Source: Saccharomyces uvarum (lineage: Eukaryota; Ascomycota; Saccharomycetes; Saccharomycetales; Saccharomycetaceae). From it: a DNA stretch of 64,000 nucleotides. The stretch's first letter is position 1. Every line of letters begins with the position of its first letter. This document shows positions 40,377 to 52,949 of the stretch, one piece after another. Location of the stretch: the NCBI GenBank assembly GCA_947243795.1, contig OX365942.1, positions 496,001 to 560,000 of the forward strand. The letters are read 5' to 3'. The position numbers were made by a program, and so were the translations under genes. The notes beneath the pieces are model-generated. The model saw only the letters and a program-made list of their open reading frames with translations, did no database searches and was not told where the DNA came from.

Positions 40377-41618
40377 TTAATCTATTAAGCGAACGCCTAA
40401 ATTGTTATTTGTATCCACCTCGATATCCATTTCGATGTCTGACTCGTTTTCGGATTCAGATTCGAACTCGGATTCAGATTCGGATTCTAGAGTGGCTTCT
40501 AAATCACAGTTCGATCTACAGTTGGGACACATGAATTGAGGATAGCTCAAAATGACTAGTCTCCTCACACAATGGAAATGCCAACTGTGAGCGCATGGAG
40601 ATATGAAAATGGCTTGGCAAGGTTTGATTTTGTTTAGACAAATGGAGCAGTCTTCTTGTTCTAGACCCGTGGTTAGTTTTTGCAGACTTTTTATTCGGTT
40701 TAACGCCTCTTTGTTAAATGCATTGGCCTTCAGCTTCCAGGACTTGTTCAGTTCGATTTTCATCTTGACACATCTGTATATCTCTTCTGTGCCGCCGCGA
40801 AAGTCCATACCAAGCTGTATGATGTCGCCATCGTGTAGAAGGTGGTCGCTGGAAGTGGTAGACGCCGACGACAACCGTTGATGGTTCAGAAACGTTCCAC
40901 TGGAGGACTTGACGTCTTTTAAGAACCAATTGCCCTGGTCGTCGACTTTGAAGCAGCCATGGGTCCGAGATATTACTTTGGATTTGAACACCACCGGATG
41001 ATACTGATCTGGGATCTTGGAAATGGCCTCTCTTACTCTCTCCGTATACCTTCCAATGATTATCTGGGAGCCTGCGCCCGCGGTTCTTATGATGGGGTCG
41101 AAGAAAAGACCTTGGTTGGCCGCAGAAGAGGACGTCGTGTCTATAAAAGGGGTCAACCTGATGCTGAAGAGCCCGTGCTTGTCCATTCTGTGTTTCAAAG
41201 TGGGCTGGTCTATCCGCTCGGGCAGCGAGGTGTTTGGAGGGGGGTGTATGTCTAGCGAGAAGTCGATCTGGTTTACTTGGTTCGGAGGATATACGAAATG
41301 GCGGATACTCTTTGTGCCGGCCACAGCGGGGACTGCACTTGTCTCTGTAGTGGCGGCAGCAGCATTGGCATTGCTGCCATTCATCATGGCCAAAGAAGTA
41401 GCCGTGCGCGAGGGCAAAATGCCCAAGCCATTGGAACCGCCATTGTTATTGCTGCCATGATTAAGCGTATCGTTAATGGTGAGAGAGATGGATATCGGCA
41501 ATCTGATGGGATTATTAGATTTAGTGTGGTCGTGCGGAGCAGCAGCAGCAGCAGCCGCGGCTGCTGCTGTGGGAGACGTCTGGTTGGGGGGCGACGAGGG
41601 GGCAGTATTGATGGACAT
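40377..41618 (-). CDS. DMA1: DMA1, FHA-RING ubiquitin ligase
   Basis: E3 ligase of the CHFR/Dma family controlling septin ring and spindle position checkpoints; paralogue of DMA2. The frame is open 15 codons upstream without ATG; MSINTAPSSPPNQ matches the S. cerevisiae start and gives 413 residues (416 there). A run of ten alanines follows at about residues 18-27. The FHA domain is about 180-285 (SRTHGCFKVDDQGNWFLKDV), the RING about 318-362 (CSICLNKIKPCQ, CAHSWHFHC, CPNC). The C-terminus is very acidic (ESESESEFESESE), encoded by a GATTC-type microrepeat. Residue numbers are rough. Confidence 0.95.
   Translation of the reverse strand: MSINTAPSSPPNQTSPTAAAAAAAAAAPHDHTKSNNPIRLPISISLTINDTLNHGSNNNGGSNGLGILPSRTATSLAMMNGSNANAAAATTETSAVPAVAGTKSIRHFVYPPNQVNQIDFSLDIHPPPNTSLPERIDQPTLKHRMDKHGLFSIRLTPFIDTTSSSAANQGLFFDPIIRTAGAGSQIIIGRYTERVREAISKIPDQYHPVVFKSKVISRTHGCFKVDDQGNWFLKDVKSSSGTFLNHQRLSSASTTSSDHLLHDGDIIQLGMDFRGGTEEIYRCVKMKIELNKSWKLKANAFNKEALNRIKSLQKLTTGLEQEDCSICLNKIKPCQAIFISPCAHSWHFHCVRRLVILSYPQFMCPNCRSNCDLEATLESESESEFESESENESDIEMDIEVDTNNNLGVRLID
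41546..41569. repeat. perfect 24-bp palindrome in the DMA1 poly-alanine run
   Basis: A GCA/GCC codon tract meets a GCG/GCT tract, so that CAGCAGCAGCCG is followed at once by its reverse complement. The result is a spacer-less 24-bp inverted repeat inside the codons for ten alanines. Confidence 0.9.
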
Positions 41619-41962
41619 AAGGGAACACTTACACGGAAGGTATACACAGGGAAAAGCGTTCACAGCACACGGGTACAGACGGAAGCAGCGAGCAAAAGGA
41701 GCAGTGCAGTCTACAGTCGAGCCATATACCGAGCGCCTCTCTATATGTCAAACGATACACCAATATACCTACGTGTGCGTCTTCACACACGCGTGAAGAC
41801 CCAAGGTTCCTGCTGATCCCAATGGTATGTTTTATCAATTTTCCCATTCTCTTTGTGGGCCGTACAGCGTGACGTCTACCTCGACCCGCTTAAAGAAAGA
41901 ACAAGACCCCTCTCCACTGGCGGCAAATCACCAATACCTCCACAATCTTCAACATCATCGCC
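41619..41962. other. DMA1-COX23 divergent intergenic region
   Basis: A 344-bp shared promoter. It contains an ACGCGT (MluI, MBF-type) hexamer at 41789-41794 inside a CTTCAC / GTGAAG inverted repeat, a CAGCGTGACGTC stretch at about 41865-41876, and a 16-codon upstream ATG frame at 41822-41872 in frame with COX23 but closed by stops. Confidence 0.6.
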
Positions 41963-42349
41963 ATGGGCACCAACACTAGCAACTCTACCACCACCACCAG
42001 CAAGGATAGCAGCGACAGCAGTGACAACTCTGCACCTCCAACACAGCCGGCACGCAGAGGACCCGTCACGGATAGGACGAAGGTCAACTACGTGCCTCAG
42101 AGCAACGACCCGTCGTCGTTCCAGTACTATCCGGACGATCCGGAGAATCCAGTCAATAAGTACAAGTTTGCCCTGAAGGGCGACAGCCAGTACTACGATC
42201 CCTGCGAGGAGTCTTCCAAGCTCAGCTTCCAATGCCTCGAGCGCAACAGCTACGACCGGACCAAGTGCCAGGACTACTTTGATGCATACCGCGAGTGCAA
42301 GAAGCAGTGGCTCACAGCCAGGAGGAACAACAGGCAGCAATGGGAGTGA
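41963..42349 (+). CDS. COX23: COX23, twin CX9C intermembrane-space protein
   Basis: Mitochondrial intermembrane-space protein needed for cytochrome oxidase assembly and copper delivery, imported by Mia40/Erv1. From the first usable ATG the product is 128 residues. It has a Ser/Thr/Asp-rich N-terminus followed by the CHCH fold near residues 80-113: [11 protein letters not shown] and [11 protein letters not shown], each CX9C. I recall 151 residues in S. cerevisiae. Here the frame is closed 23 codons upstream by TAA with no ATG between, so the longer form is not available from an ATG. Divergent from DMA1, tandem with TOM71. Confidence 0.9.
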   Translation: MGTNTSNSTTTTSKDSSDSSDNSAPPTQPARRGPVTDRTKVNYVPQSNDPSSFQYYPDDPENPVNKYKFALKGDSQYYDPCEESSKLSFQCLERNSYDRTKCQDYFDAYRECKKQWLTARRNNRQQWE

Positions 42350-42530
42350 GCCCTATCCAGATCTCTCTTTTCTATAAACATGGCACTTCGCGGGAAGCAG
42401 CCACAGCTCACTCAGTGAAACGTGAAAAACTAACTCGCAGCAAGTAAGCTATGTAGACGTGCAAAGCGGAAATAAGCAACTATTGTATATACCTCTACAT
42501 ACCTGTACATACCGAGCATAAGAAGCACTT

Positions 42531-44450
42531 ATGGCCGAAAACTCGTTCTCGAAGTTCATCACAAGGAACAAGCTGGCCATTGTGGCCACGGTATCTGCGG
42601 GGGCCGCTGCCGTGGGTGCCTACGTGTACTACCAGCAGCTCAAGCAGCAGCAGCAGCAGCAGCAATTGAAGGGCACGAAGGACCGTCAACGCCAGGGGGA
42701 GGTATTGCCTGGCCAGGACGTAGACGAGCTAGGATTGAAGGAGGACGGCAGCGCCGCTGCCGATAACAAGAAGAAGAAGAAGAACAGGCGGAAGAGGAAG
42801 AATAAGCCCAAATCAGCGGAAGACGTCGAGTACCCTCTCCTGCCTCACGGCGAGCCCGACATGGACCGAATGAGAGGTCTGCCGGCCCCACAGAGGCAGG
42901 CGTTTGCCGTGCAGTTGAAGGACAAAGGCAATCACTTCTTCACCGGCAAAAACTTCGACGACGCCATCAAGTACTACCAGTACGCCATCGAGCTGGACCC
43001 GAACGACCCAGTGTTCTACTCTAACATATCTGCCTGCTACATTTCCACGGGCGACCTGGACAAAGTCGTAGAGTACACTACAAAGGCGCTCGAAATAAAG
43101 CCCGACCATTCCAAGGCCCTGTTGAGACGTGCATCCGCTAACGAGTCGCTGGGCAATTTCACCGATGCCATGTTCGACCTGTCTGTTCTGTCCCTCAACG
43201 GAGACTTTGACGGGACCTCCATTGAACCCATGCTGGAAAGAAACTTGAACAAGCAGGCAATGAAAGTACTCAACGAAAGCCTACTCAAGAACGGCGACGA
43301 CAAGGACTCGCAAATCCTGCCTTCGAACACGTCCTTGGCTTCGTTCTTTGGGATCTTCGATCCTGATTTGGAAACTTCTCGTGTCAACACCAGCTCACTT
43401 CTAGACACTGCCAGCGCCACGTTGTCGGAGGCCTTGCAAAGCTTATATTCTGCCACAAGCGAAGGCTATCTGATAGCAGACGATCTTCTCACGAAGGCTA
43501 CTGATGCATACCATTTTCTGCTCTGTGCTAACAAGGAGGACCGCGCCATAAAGGAAAATGCTGCATTGGCCTTTTGCTACGCAGGCATTTTCCAATTCTT
43601 GAAAAATAATCTGTTGGATGCTCAAGCTCTCTTACAAGAAGCCATCAACCTGCATCCAACCCCAAATTCGTATGTATTCATGGCTTTGACCGTGGCCGAT
43701 AAGGAGAACTCTCAAGAATTTTTCAAGTTCTTCCAAAATGCAATCGACTTGGACCCTGAGTACCCTCCCACCTATTACCATCGCGGCCAAATGTATTTCA
43801 TCCTACAGGATTACACCAACGCCAAGTTAGATTTTCAAAAGGCTCATAGTTTAAACTCTGGGAATGTTTACCCCTACATTCAATTGGCTTGTTTGTTGTA
43901 CAAGCAAGACAAATTCTCAGAAGCTGAGTCTCTTTTCAATGAGGCAAAATTGAAATTCCCCATTTTACCTGAAGTACCCACTTTTTACGCTGAGATCTTG
44001 ACCGATAAAGGCGACTTCAATACTGCGATCAAACAATACGATATTGCCAAAAGGTTAGAGGAAGTGCAAAAGAAAATACACGTGGGTATTGGGCCCTTGA
44101 TTGGTAAGGCCACTATCCTAGCCAGACAGTCTTCTCAAGACCCAACTCAACTAGATGAAAAAAAGTTTAACATGGCCATCGAGCTATTGAGCAAAGCCTG
44201 TGAATTGGATCCAAGATCCGAACAGGCCATAATTGGCCTAGCCCAACTAGAACTGCAAATGGAAAAAATTGACGTTGCCATCAAGTTGTTCCAGGAGTCA
44301 GCAACTTTAGCAAGAACCATGGATGAAAAGCTTCAAGCAACTACATTTGCTGAAGCTGCCAAGGTACAAAAGCGTTTGAGAGCAGATCCGATCATTAGCG
44401 CAAAGATGGAGCAAACGTTGGCCAATTATAGGGCTCAAGGAATGATTTAG
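42531..44450 (+). CDS. TOM71: TOM71, outer-membrane TPR import receptor
   Basis: Mitochondrial outer-membrane receptor that accepts carrier precursors from Hsp70/Hsp90; paralogue of TOM70. The product is 639 residues, equal to S. cerevisiae. An N-terminal anchor ([20 protein letters not shown]) spans about 15-34, followed by a Gln run coded by CAG repeats (42643-42664) and a Lys/Arg-rich linker. Multiple TPR repeats fill about 125-620, for example [20 protein letters not shown] and [15 protein letters not shown]. Convergent with ORC6, only 27 bp apart. Confidence 0.97.
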   Translation: MAENSFSKFITRNKLAIVATVSAGAAAVGAYVYYQQLKQQQQQQQLKGTKDRQRQGEVLPGQDVDELGLKEDGSAAADNKKKKKNRRKRKNKPKSAEDVEYPLLPHGEPDMDRMRGLPAPQRQAFAVQLKDKGNHFFTGKNFDDAIKYYQYAIELDPNDPVFYSNISACYISTGDLDKVVEYTTKALEIKPDHSKALLRRASANESLGNFTDAMFDLSVLSLNGDFDGTSIEPMLERNLNKQAMKVLNESLLKNGDDKDSQILPSNTSLASFFGIFDPDLETSRVNTSSLLDTASATLSEALQSLYSATSEGYLIADDLLTKATDAYHFLLCANKEDRAIKENAALAFCYAGIFQFLKNNLLDAQALLQEAINLHPTPNSYVFMALTVADKENSQEFFKFFQNAIDLDPEYPPTYYHRGQMYFILQDYTNAKLDFQKAHSLNSGNVYPYIQLACLLYKQDKFSEAESLFNEAKLKFPILPEVPTFYAEILTDKGDFNTAIKQYDIAKRLEEVQKKIHVGIGPLIGKATILARQSSQDPTQLDEKKFNMAIELLSKACELDPRSEQAIIGLAQLELQMEKIDVAIKLFQESATLARTMDEKLQATTFAEAAKVQKRLRADPIISAKMEQTLANYRAQGMI

Positions 44451-44477
44451 AATTACGCTATATAAAATGTATGTGCT

Positions 44478-45782
44478 TTATAAAGGTTCCGTTAGTGCCA
44501 AATCCAATTCGATTCTTTTCTTCCAAATATTGTACTGATCGTCGGTAACCAAAATATTAGTAGTTTGTAGCATCGATCCTAGTTTCCTAAAAATAATCTC
44601 ATTGTATTTGATACCGTCAAAATCATCAAACTTGATTTGTAGATCTCTAAACCATTTTTCACCAATGATTAATTCTTTCACCAGCTTAACACATTCAATC
44701 ACATCGTCCGCTTTAGGCATCAGCATCAGTCTGCACATCTTGCTAATGATGAAATGGTCAATACGTGGGTCTTTGCGTCTTCTTTCATTGAATACAATAA
44801 ACGTGCAATTTAATACTAGCCCACATACCAGTTGCCATGGACAAACCAACCTGGACGCGTTTATATTGTACTCATCCACAATTTGATACGCTACTTCTCT
44901 TGGTAGTTCGAAATCATTGCATAATCGTATTATCTCTTCTGTGGTCATCTTACAATATTTCTTCGCTAACAATGAATTTGGAACTCTACCTCTTTTCTTC
45001 AGTGCCTTTGCTGTTTTCAATTCGGATTGAGGTTTCCTGATTTTTTTAACCTGTTTGGCGTTCCTCCTTTTGTTCTCTTGCACGTCTGACGTCTCTTCTT
45101 CACTTCCAAAATCACTTCCATTGTTGTCATAATCATCGGCATTCGCATCATCTTTTTCAGAAGTGGCCTTTCTATTATGGCCTCGCAACGACAAATCATT
45201 GTTTTTTGCTTCTTCATCATCATCTTCTTCTTCTTCAAATGCCAATTTTCTTCTTGCAGTGGACGGCGTTTCGGAGTGTTGTGCTGGCGGCAGTTCTGGT
45301 ATTATTAGTAAATCACTCTTTTCACTTTGGCCAACTTTAGTTGGTGTACCAAACAGTTGTTTCCTCAATTCTTTAGGATCGGAAGAAGTAAACCTATCAC
45401 CATTCTTTACGGGACTGCGTTTATTCTTTTTGGGACTCGGTGTCCAAGCAAACTGCTTCATGGGTGAAGAATTAGACAAGCTTTGCCTGAAAAGATTCAT
45501 TAGATGTTTGGCCTTTTTTGGCTCTAAAGGAATATTGTCCATGTAATAGCCCAAGTCAGGCATGTGTTTCTCGTTCATTTTCTGCGATGCTATGTACGCA
45601 CATATGTGGCATCTGGCTACTTCTTCATCTTGTTTCAGCATCACTTTATTCAGTGAAGTATTGTATAGGATCGAGGTCGCATTAGTCAATTTCTTTAAAT
45701 AACCCCTAGACCAATCTGGTTTTTCTTGCGGATCCAGTCGAAGCACCTCCGAAACACAGCGTTGAACCTGTTGCATAGACAT
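44478..45782 (-). CDS. ORC6: ORC6, origin recognition complex subunit 6
   Basis: Smallest ORC subunit, needed for loading Mcm2-7 and a target of CDK inhibition of re-replication. The product is 434 residues (435 in S. cerevisiae). Two cyclin-box-like helical regions (about 1-105 and 270-430) flank a disordered middle with several S/T-P-x-K/R CDK sites ([13 protein letters not shown] near 115-127) and acidic runs coded by GAA/GAT repeats. Start MSMQQVQRC. Divergent from SET1 across 438 bp. Confidence 0.96.
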   Translation of the reverse strand: MSMQQVQRCVSEVLRLDPQEKPDWSRGYLKKLTNATSILYNTSLNKVMLKQDEEVARCHICAYIASQKMNEKHMPDLGYYMDNIPLEPKKAKHLMNLFRQSLSNSSPMKQFAWTPSPKKNKRSPVKNGDRFTSSDPKELRKQLFGTPTKVGQSEKSDLLIIPELPPAQHSETPSTARRKLAFEEEEDDDEEAKNNDLSLRGHNRKATSEKDDANADDYDNNGSDFGSEEETSDVQENKRRNAKQVKKIRKPQSELKTAKALKKRGRVPNSLLAKKYCKMTTEEIIRLCNDFELPREVAYQIVDEYNINASRLVCPWQLVCGLVLNCTFIVFNERRRKDPRIDHFIISKMCRLMLMPKADDVIECVKLVKELIIGEKWFRDLQIKFDDFDGIKYNEIIFRKLGSMLQTTNILVTDDQYNIWKKRIELDLALTEPL

Positions 45783-46220
45783 ATCTGCTTCTTGGTCTTA
45801 CTATTTTGGCTTTTTACCTAGTAGTATTGTGCACTTTTTTGTAAATTTTAGTATCTTCACAATTTTTTTTTTTCAATTCCGGTTCTTCGTTAACGTAAAC
45901 AACAGTAAAGAATGAAATAATGCATACTTTTATCACAAAGAGTTAACTTTCGGGCTACAGACAAACGTGAAATACCTTATTAAAACGCCTTCGTATCCTG
46001 AATACTCTAGACCAGTAGCTTCTTATAGCCGTTTGCATCCACTTACCACACTTTGCTTGGTGCTGCTTTCACGCTATATTATCCAAAGCTTCGTCTCATC
46101 GTTTTTTTATTTAACACGCTTTAACTTTCATAAGAATAGTCTCGTCCAGTAAAGACCCCTTCTTAGCTAGGTCTAATTAGTGCTGTTGGATTTTCGAACT
46201 AGTGTCTCTACGTTTACATA
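45783..46220. other. ORC6-SET1 divergent intergenic region
   Basis: A 438-bp shared promoter. It holds a T-run at about 45861-45873 (poly dA:dT, nucleosome-excluding) and GTAAACAA at 45895-45902, an exact forkhead-type core (Fkh1/Fkh2). No gene seen. Confidence 0.6.
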
Positions 46221-49200
46221 ATGTCTGGTTACTACAGAAGAACGCATCCATCATCTGGTCAATATAAGCACCCTCAAGAACAGTCTCAGTATTCACGTCC
46301 TGGCCAATACCGGTACCCAAATGACCATTCATACCAACAGTATCCTAACCAATACAATCAACGTCGACACTATAATCACAATGAAAGCTCAAGGCGACGT
46401 TATAGTGACGATCGCCCACATAGCTTAAATAGCACCAATACACGACATTCATATTACAGTACTAACGACAACCAAAGTGGCGCATATGTAAATAATAAAT
46501 CCGACGTTAATAATGGAAGAGGTTTGCCACAGTCGCGCTACTCAAATACCAGTGCTAATACTGCATCAACGTCCTCGAATACGCCTCTGCGTACCGATTC
46601 TGCTTTACTTCTACAACAAAGACCACCTTCAGTTTTGAGATATAATACAGACGTCTTGAAGTCTAAGTTTCATTATTTTGATCCCATAAAAGGCGAATTC
46701 TCTAATAAAGACAAAATGATTTCATGGAAGGCTAAAGACAAAGAATTCGCAGAAACCGGCTATTACGTAGTTAAAGAGCTACAAGATGGACAATTCAAAC
46801 TTAAGGTAAAACATAGGCATCCGGAGATTAAGGCTTCCGACCCACGTAATGAAAATGCTACTATAATTAATGGAAAAGTTGCGAGCCATAGAAAATGCAG
46901 GAAATCGCTAATATTGTTACCTCGCATATCATATGACAAATACTCTTTAGGGCCACCTCCTCCCTGTGAAATTGTAGTTTATCCAACGCAGGATTCGTCA
47001 ACCACTAACATTCAAGATGTATCGATAAAGAATTACTTCAAAAAATACGGTGAGATCTCTCATTTTGAAGCATTTAATGATCCTAGTAGTGCTCTACCTT
47101 TGAACGTTTATCTCATAAAGTATACCAGCCCTGATGGAAAACTCAATGATGCAGCCAAATCAGCCTTTAATGCCGTGAGGAAGTATGAATCTTCAGGTTG
47201 CTTTATCATGGGCTTTAGCTTCAACATCGTTCTGAATAAAAATTCTATTTTAAATAACATCATTGCCAAATTTGTCGAGACAAATGTTAAAAACTTACAA
47301 AAGTTGCAAGAGGACTTGAAAAAAGCTAAGGAAAAAGAAATGGAGAAAGAAAAGGTGAAGGAGACCCAAAGTAAAGAAATTAATTTGCCAAAGGAGCCTA
47401 AGGTGGACACATTATCGCATGCATCAGGATATGAAAAGAAAATACCCTACGACCTTTTGGGCGTAGTCAATAATAGACCTGTCTTACATGTCTCAAAGAT
47501 ATTCATTACTAAGCATGGGTTTCGAGTTGAGGACTTTAAATATAAATTAAGAGGCTACAGATGTGCACGATTTATTGACCATCCAACAGGTATATATATA
47601 ATCTTTAACGACATTGCGCATGCTCAAACCTGTTCGAACGCAGAATCAGGCAAATTGACAATAATGTCTCGCAGTAGAAGAATGCCCATTCCAATCAAAT
47701 TTCACTTGATTCTCCCTAGGTTCCAAAACAGAACCAGGTTTAATGGACCCGGCGCGTCAACAACATCTGCAGATGTACCCGTGGAATATGAGTCTAAGGA
47801 AGAGTTTATTGATGCCACTGCTAAACAAATACTAAAGGATTTAGAGAAAGCCTTGCATGTGGATATCAAGAAAAGATTGATAGGACCCACAGTGTTCGAT
47901 ACATTAGATCATGCAAACTTTCCTGAGGTATTAGCCAAAAGTGAATTAAGGGAAAAACAGAAAAAACAAGAAATAGCATCCAAAATTGCTGAAAATGAGT
48001 TGAAACGTAAGGGGGAAGCTAAAAGGGACTTTGATTTATTTGGCTTGTATGGTGGTTATGCAAAATCACATAAGAGAAGTTTAGACAGACGCAGTTCACT
48101 TACAATGGACCGTACATCTTTGAAAAGGAAGAAGCTATCTAAGGACATAAAACCAATGGCGCACTTGTTAAATGAGGAAACAGATTCGAAAGAAGCCACT
48201 CCATATAATGATAGCGGAACTCCTTTCTCAAAAGAAGACGATGAAGAAGAAGACGAGAATATGACATCTTCTACTTCTTCATCATCCGAAGAAGAGGAGG
48301 AGGAAGGAACAGATAAGAAATTAAAGAGTGAATCTGAGCCAACAACTCCGGAATCTGATCACCTCCATGTCATTAAATCGTTGCTGCCTGATGAAAACGG
48401 ATCGCTTGACATTTTGGATACACCTTTGATGTATAAGCCTACAACTACCGAAATTCCAGAACCTGTATATCCACCTGAGGAATATGATCTAAAATATAGC
48501 CAGACTTTATCGCCCTTGGACCTTCAAAATGCTGTTAAAGATGAAGAAGATATGTCTATATTAAAGGAATTGCTGAACTCATACACTGTTACTTCTGCCC
48601 CAGAAACTGGTGCGCTTTTGGAGTACAAGACTTGGAAATCTCGTACACAAAAGGTCGAAGAAGAAAAGGCATCTGACTGGCAAATTAAACTTAACGGCAC
48701 TTTATTTGATAGTGAGCTACAACCAGTTAGTTCCTTCAAAGCTGAAGGATTTAGAAAAATTGCAGATAAATTGAAAGTTAACTACTTACCTCATCGTCGC
48801 AAGATCCACCAACCGTTGAATACTGTGAATATTCATAATGAAAAGAATGAATACACTCCTGAAATTTCTCAAAGAGAAGAATCTTCGACTAAAGATCCTT
48901 CGGACTCAGTTCCCCAAGAAGTCTCATCTTCGAGAGATAATAGGGCATCGAATAGAAGATTCCAGCAGAACATAGAGGCGCAAAAGGCTGCAATTGGTAC
49001 AGAATCTGAACTGCTGTCACTAAATCAATTAAATAAAAGGAAAAAACCAGTCATGTTTGCACGTTCTGCAATTCATAATTGGGGGTTATATGCTCTGGAT
49101 TCAATTGCGGCGAAGGAAATGATTATTGAGTACGTTGGTGAAAGAATCAGACAACCTGTAGCAGAAATGAGAGAGAAAAGGTATTTGAAGAATGGAATTG

Positions 49201-49475
49201 GTTCAAGTTATCTCTTTAGGGTTGACGAGAACACGGTTATTGATGCCACTAAAAAAGGTGGTATTGCCAGATTTATCAATCATTGTTGTGATCCAAATTG
49301 TACGGCAAAGATTATAAAAGTTGGTGGAAGAAGGAGAATTGTTATTTACGCATTACGCGATATCGGGGCTAACGAAGAATTGACTTATGACTATAAGTTT
49401 GAAAGGGAGCAAGATGACGAGGAAAGATTGCCCTGTTTATGTGGCGCCCCTAACTGTAAAGGTTTCCTAAACTGA
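46221..49475 (+). CDS. SET1: SET1, H3K4 methyltransferase
   Basis: Catalytic subunit of COMPASS, which mono-, di- and trimethylates histone H3 lysine 4. The product is 1084 residues (1080 in S. cerevisiae). N-terminal Tyr/Gln/Asn-rich region, an RRM-like domain about 230-345 ([17 protein letters not shown]), a second RNA-binding module about 395-495, an acidic Ser/Glu stretch near 680-710, nSET, then the SET domain about 943-1065: [31 protein letters not shown] and ELTYDYKF. The post-SET motif [13 protein letters not shown] ends the protein with its zinc cysteines intact. Confidence 0.98.
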   Translation: MSGYYRRTHPSSGQYKHPQEQSQYSRPGQYRYPNDHSYQQYPNQYNQRRHYNHNESSRRRYSDDRPHSLNSTNTRHSYYSTNDNQSGAYVNNKSDVNNGRGLPQSRYSNTSANTASTSSNTPLRTDSALLLQQRPPSVLRYNTDVLKSKFHYFDPIKGEFSNKDKMISWKAKDKEFAETGYYVVKELQDGQFKLKVKHRHPEIKASDPRNENATIINGKVASHRKCRKSLILLPRISYDKYSLGPPPPCEIVVYPTQDSSTTNIQDVSIKNYFKKYGEISHFEAFNDPSSALPLNVYLIKYTSPDGKLNDAAKSAFNAVRKYESSGCFIMGFSFNIVLNKNSILNNIIAKFVETNVKNLQKLQEDLKKAKEKEMEKEKVKETQSKEINLPKEPKVDTLSHASGYEKKIPYDLLGVVNNRPVLHVSKIFITKHGFRVEDFKYKLRGYRCARFIDHPTGIYIIFNDIAHAQTCSNAESGKLTIMSRSRRMPIPIKFHLILPRFQNRTRFNGPGASTTSADVPVEYESKEEFIDATAKQILKDLEKALHVDIKKRLIGPTVFDTLDHANFPEVLAKSELREKQKKQEIASKIAENELKRKGEAKRDFDLFGLYGGYAKSHKRSLDRRSSLTMDRTSLKRKKLSKDIKPMAHLLNEETDSKEATPYNDSGTPFSKEDDEEEDENMTSSTSSSSEEEEEEGTDKKLKSESEPTTPESDHLHVIKSLLPDENGSLDILDTPLMYKPTTTEIPEPVYPPEEYDLKYSQTLSPLDLQNAVKDEEDMSILKELLNSYTVTSAPETGALLEYKTWKSRTQKVEEEKASDWQIKLNGTLFDSELQPVSSFKAEGFRKIADKLKVNYLPHRRKIHQPLNTVNIHNEKNEYTPEISQREESSTKDPSDSVPQEVSSSRDNRASNRRFQQNIEAQKAAIGTESELLSLNQLNKRKKPVMFARSAIHNWGLYALDSIAAKEMIIEYVGERIRQPVAEMREKRYLKNGIGSSYLFRVDENTVIDATKKGGIARFINHCCDPNCTAKIIKVGGRRRIVIYALRDIGANEELTYDYKFEREQDDEERLPCLCGAPNCKGFLN

Positions 49476-49770
49476 AAACAATATTTGTACTTCTGAAAGA
49501 TCCTACGTATATAATATGCCCTCGTTGCTTTTCAACAAAATGAATAAAAATAAATATTGCACGCTATGTAACTTTGGTAAATGATGCTAACATAATTCAA
49601 CTAGTTTAGTACTTTAATTTTATGTTGCATCTCTGAAAACTTAGTGATGTATCACTTTTGGAGAATAAAGATTTCGCGATGACTTTTAGTTAGAAGAAAT
49701 GGTTTAAAAATATAGAAATGAGATTTAAACGGCGCAAGATATATAAAGGAGGAAGTCTGAAGTCCTGCCA

Positions 49771-52644
49771 ATGAATCTTTTGTTCAGAGTACCGAAAGCA
49801 TATCTACCGATCTGTAGAGTTTTAATACGACATTCTAGTAATGCAACCGCTCAACCAAAAATTGCAAAACTAAAAATCACCTTGAACAAAGCTGCTGAAT
49901 CGTGTAGCGAGAAAACAGATACATATGCAATTGATACAGATAGTTGCCCTATAGCACAGCGAAATGGTAAAGCAGCATCCTTTAAACCCTCGAAACCTTC
50001 TTTGCCTCCATCGTTGCAGTATGTACGTGACTTAATGGATTTGTATAAAGGACATGTGGTTCTAACACAGATGGGGTCGTTTTATGAACTATACTTTGAG
50101 CAAGCGGTGAAATATGCACCAGAATTAAATATAGCACTGACAAACCGAGCCTACACTCACGGCAAGGTTCCCTTTGCAGGATTCCCTGTTCATCAATTAA
50201 GTCGGCATTTGAAAATGCTTGTTAATAATTGTGGGTATAGCGTAACAATTGCTGAGCAGTTTAAAAAGAATGATGTGGCGGATAATGAAACCAACAAATT
50301 TTATAGGAGAGTGACTAGAATAGTTACACCAGGTACTTTTATCGATGAAGCGTTTGAGAATTTACGAGAAAATACGTATTTATTAAATATTGACTTTCCT
50401 GAGAATTGCATGAGCTCGGTGGCAGATGCGAGTCTAAAAGTTGGTATATGCTGGTGTGACGTGAGCACTGGGGAAATATTCGTTCAGCAGGTATATCTGA
50501 AGGATTTAGTTTCCGCCATAACAAGAATTCAGCCGAAAGAGATTTTATTGGATGAAAAGTTGTTAGAGTTCCATATTGAGTCTGGGGCCTGGTATCCAGA
50601 GCTTGTTGAATTCAAGAAGTTCTTTATCAAATATCAGAAAATGCCCAGCCAGCATCGCACTATAGAATCGTTTTATGGGCTGTTCAATTTGGGTGAAAAA
50701 GAAGCAACAGATAGACAACTGCGAATCCAATTTCAAACTTTTACCCAGAAGGAATTGGCTGCTTTAAGGAACACACTGATTTACGTAAGTGACCATCTAC
50801 CCAATTTCTCTATCAATTTTCAAATTCCCCAGAGACAGTTGGCAACAGCTATAATGCAGATTGACTCAAGAACCAGTACTGCACTCGAGCTACATTCGAC
50901 TGTAAGAGACAACAACAGGAAGGGCTCCCTGTTGTCATCTATAAGGAGAACTGTGACACCTTCCGGAACGAGAATCTTGACCCAATGGTTAAGTGGACCT
51001 TCCCTTGATTTAAAAGAAATCAAAAGCCGTCAGAGAATTGTAGGATTTTTCAAGAACAACGTTGATATCACTGAGGCATTACGGGTGATGTTGAAGAAAG
51101 TCCATGATCTGTCTCGTATATTGCAGAAATTTAGTTTTGGAAGAGGTGAGGCATTAGAGCTCATTCAAATGGCACGCTCACTACAGGTATCAAGAGAAAT
51201 ACGAGACTATATATTGGAAAATACTCCTCTGATGAGAGTCACCTTAAAGAGTCAAATAATACAGCTGATTGAAACTTTGGACTTTCAAAAAAAATTGATT
51301 GATGATGTATTAAAGTATCTAAATGAAGAGGAGCTGGTTAAATCGCAAGATATTAAGCAGAATGAGGATTTAAATGTGATACTTGAGACGGACGTAAAGG
51401 GAAAGAAAGTGGGTAGTAAAGATGAAGTTCCTGAATTGACAGAATTTATTGTAAACCCTTCGTTCAATGCCAAACTTGGGAAATTGCATGATGCTTATCA
51501 AAAAGTTTGGCAAAAAAAAGTAGAATTGAATACTTCGCTAAAGGATCTGTTTATTGGCAAACTAGGTGCTAAAACTTTTGCCTTGAAGGAAAGGCAGAAT
51601 GGTGAATATGCGCTACATGTGACAGGAACAGCTTCCAATTTGAAAAAAATCAATGAATTAACCAGTAAAAGCGATTTTAATGGAAGCCACTTTCATATTC
51701 TACAGCAATCTAGCCAAACTCGGTGGTTGAGTCACAAACCATGGACAGACTTAGGTCATGATTTAGAACTACTGGCTTTAAAGATTAGAAATGAAGAGGC
51801 CAATATTATTGACTCATTTAAGAAAAGATTTATTGATAAAAGCAACGAAGTCAGACAAGTTGCAACTACACTAGGTTACCTGGATACGTTATCATCATTT
51901 GCTATTTTAGCTAACGAAAAAAATTTAGTTTGTCCTAAGGTGGATGAGAGCGATAAACTAGAAGTAGTGAATGGAAGACATTTAATGGTTGAAGAAGGGC
52001 TTTCTACGCGTTCTTTAGAGACTTTCACGGCCAATGATTGTGAGTTGGCAAAGGATAACTTATGGGTAATTACCGGACCGAACATGGGTGGTAAATCTAC
52101 ATTCTTGAGGCAAAATGCAATCATAGTAATTTTGGCACAAATTGGATGTTTTGTTCCATGCAGTAAGGCACATGTTGGTATTGTAGATAAGCTTTTTAGC
52201 AGAGTTGGTTCCGCGGATGATCTATACAATGAGATGAGTACATTCATGGTTGAAATGATAGAGACATCATTTATTCTTCAAGGCGCTACCACGCGATCGT
52301 TGGCTATTCTTGATGAGATCGGGCGTGGAACCAGTGGCAAAGAAGGCATCAGCATCGCATATGCAACATTAAAATACCTTTTAGAAAACAATCAATGCAG
52401 AACTCTCTTTGCTACACATTTTGGTCAGGAACTGAAGCATATCATCGACAGTAAATGCACAAAAGGTTTACGTGAAAAAATTAAATTTTATCAAAGTGGC
52501 ATTACAGATTTAGGAGGCAACAATTTCTGTTACGATCACAAGTTAAAGCCAGGCATTTGCATGAAATCAGATGCCATTAGAGTTGCAGAACTGGCCGGGT
52601 TTCCGACCGAAGCATTACAAGAAGCTCGAGAAATATTAGGTTAA
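49771..52644 (+). CDS. MSH1: MSH1, mitochondrial MutS homologue
   Basis: DNA mismatch-recognition ATPase that maintains mitochondrial DNA. The product is 957 residues (959 in S. cerevisiae). The N-terminal leader ([20 protein letters not shown]) is basic and lacks acids, a mitochondrial presequence. MutS domain I has the mismatch-wedge segment MGSFYELY (Phe-x-Glu type) near residue 101; connector, lever and clamp follow. The ATPase has Walker [10 protein letters not shown] near 768-776 and Walker [14 protein letters not shown] near 841-853. Tandem after SET1. Confidence 0.97.
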   Translation: MNLLFRVPKAYLPICRVLIRHSSNATAQPKIAKLKITLNKAAESCSEKTDTYAIDTDSCPIAQRNGKAASFKPSKPSLPPSLQYVRDLMDLYKGHVVLTQMGSFYELYFEQAVKYAPELNIALTNRAYTHGKVPFAGFPVHQLSRHLKMLVNNCGYSVTIAEQFKKNDVADNETNKFYRRVTRIVTPGTFIDEAFENLRENTYLLNIDFPENCMSSVADASLKVGICWCDVSTGEIFVQQVYLKDLVSAITRIQPKEILLDEKLLEFHIESGAWYPELVEFKKFFIKYQKMPSQHRTIESFYGLFNLGEKEATDRQLRIQFQTFTQKELAALRNTLIYVSDHLPNFSINFQIPQRQLATAIMQIDSRTSTALELHSTVRDNNRKGSLLSSIRRTVTPSGTRILTQWLSGPSLDLKEIKSRQRIVGFFKNNVDITEALRVMLKKVHDLSRILQKFSFGRGEALELIQMARSLQVSREIRDYILENTPLMRVTLKSQIIQLIETLDFQKKLIDDVLKYLNEEELVKSQDIKQNEDLNVILETDVKGKKVGSKDEVPELTEFIVNPSFNAKLGKLHDAYQKVWQKKVELNTSLKDLFIGKLGAKTFALKERQNGEYALHVTGTASNLKKINELTSKSDFNGSHFHILQQSSQTRWLSHKPWTDLGHDLELLALKIRNEEANIIDSFKKRFIDKSNEVRQVATTLGYLDTLSSFAILANEKNLVCPKVDESDKLEVVNGRHLMVEEGLSTRSLETFTANDCELAKDNLWVITGPNMGGKSTFLRQNAIIVILAQIGCFVPCSKAHVGIVDKLFSRVGSADDLYNEMSTFMVEMIETSFILQGATTRSLAILDEIGRGTSGKEGISIAYATLKYLLENNQCRTLFATHFGQELKHIIDSKCTKGLREKIKFYQSGITDLGGNNFCYDHKLKPGICMKSDAIRVAELAGFPTEALQEAREILG

Positions 52645-52949
52645 TCTTCCACATATGTACTTTATATAATATAAAATGTATCATAAGAAGGCGTCAAGTC
52701 ACTTTCACCCATTTTCTTTACGAGGATCATGAATAGGATCGAGGGTACAGCGAAAATGGTAACTTTGCATATTTCAATAATTTTCCCGCCCGAATGATAT
52801 TAGCGAAACAAGAGAACAATTAGAAAGCTACCATACATAAAAGAGTAGATTTCTGATAAAAAGCAAGGACACACGTTGATTCAGGCTTTCACATAGTGCC
52901 AGTTTCTAAGCTTGCGACTCTAAGAATCTAGCTTTTGCTTCTTTTTTCC
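52645..52949. other. MSH1-LSM12 intergenic region
   Basis: A 305-bp gap between tandem genes. TATATAATATAAAATGTA just after the MSH1 stop looks like 3'-end signal. TTTCCCGCCCG near 52783 is the only GC-rich spot. No gene or RNA seen. Confidence 0.6.

Noticed and set aside
41017-41816. Long plus-strand frames opposite DMA1, some over 140 codons
   Set aside because: They are antisense to conserved FHA and poly-alanine codons, overlap each other in different frames and look like shadows of a GC-richer coding stretch.
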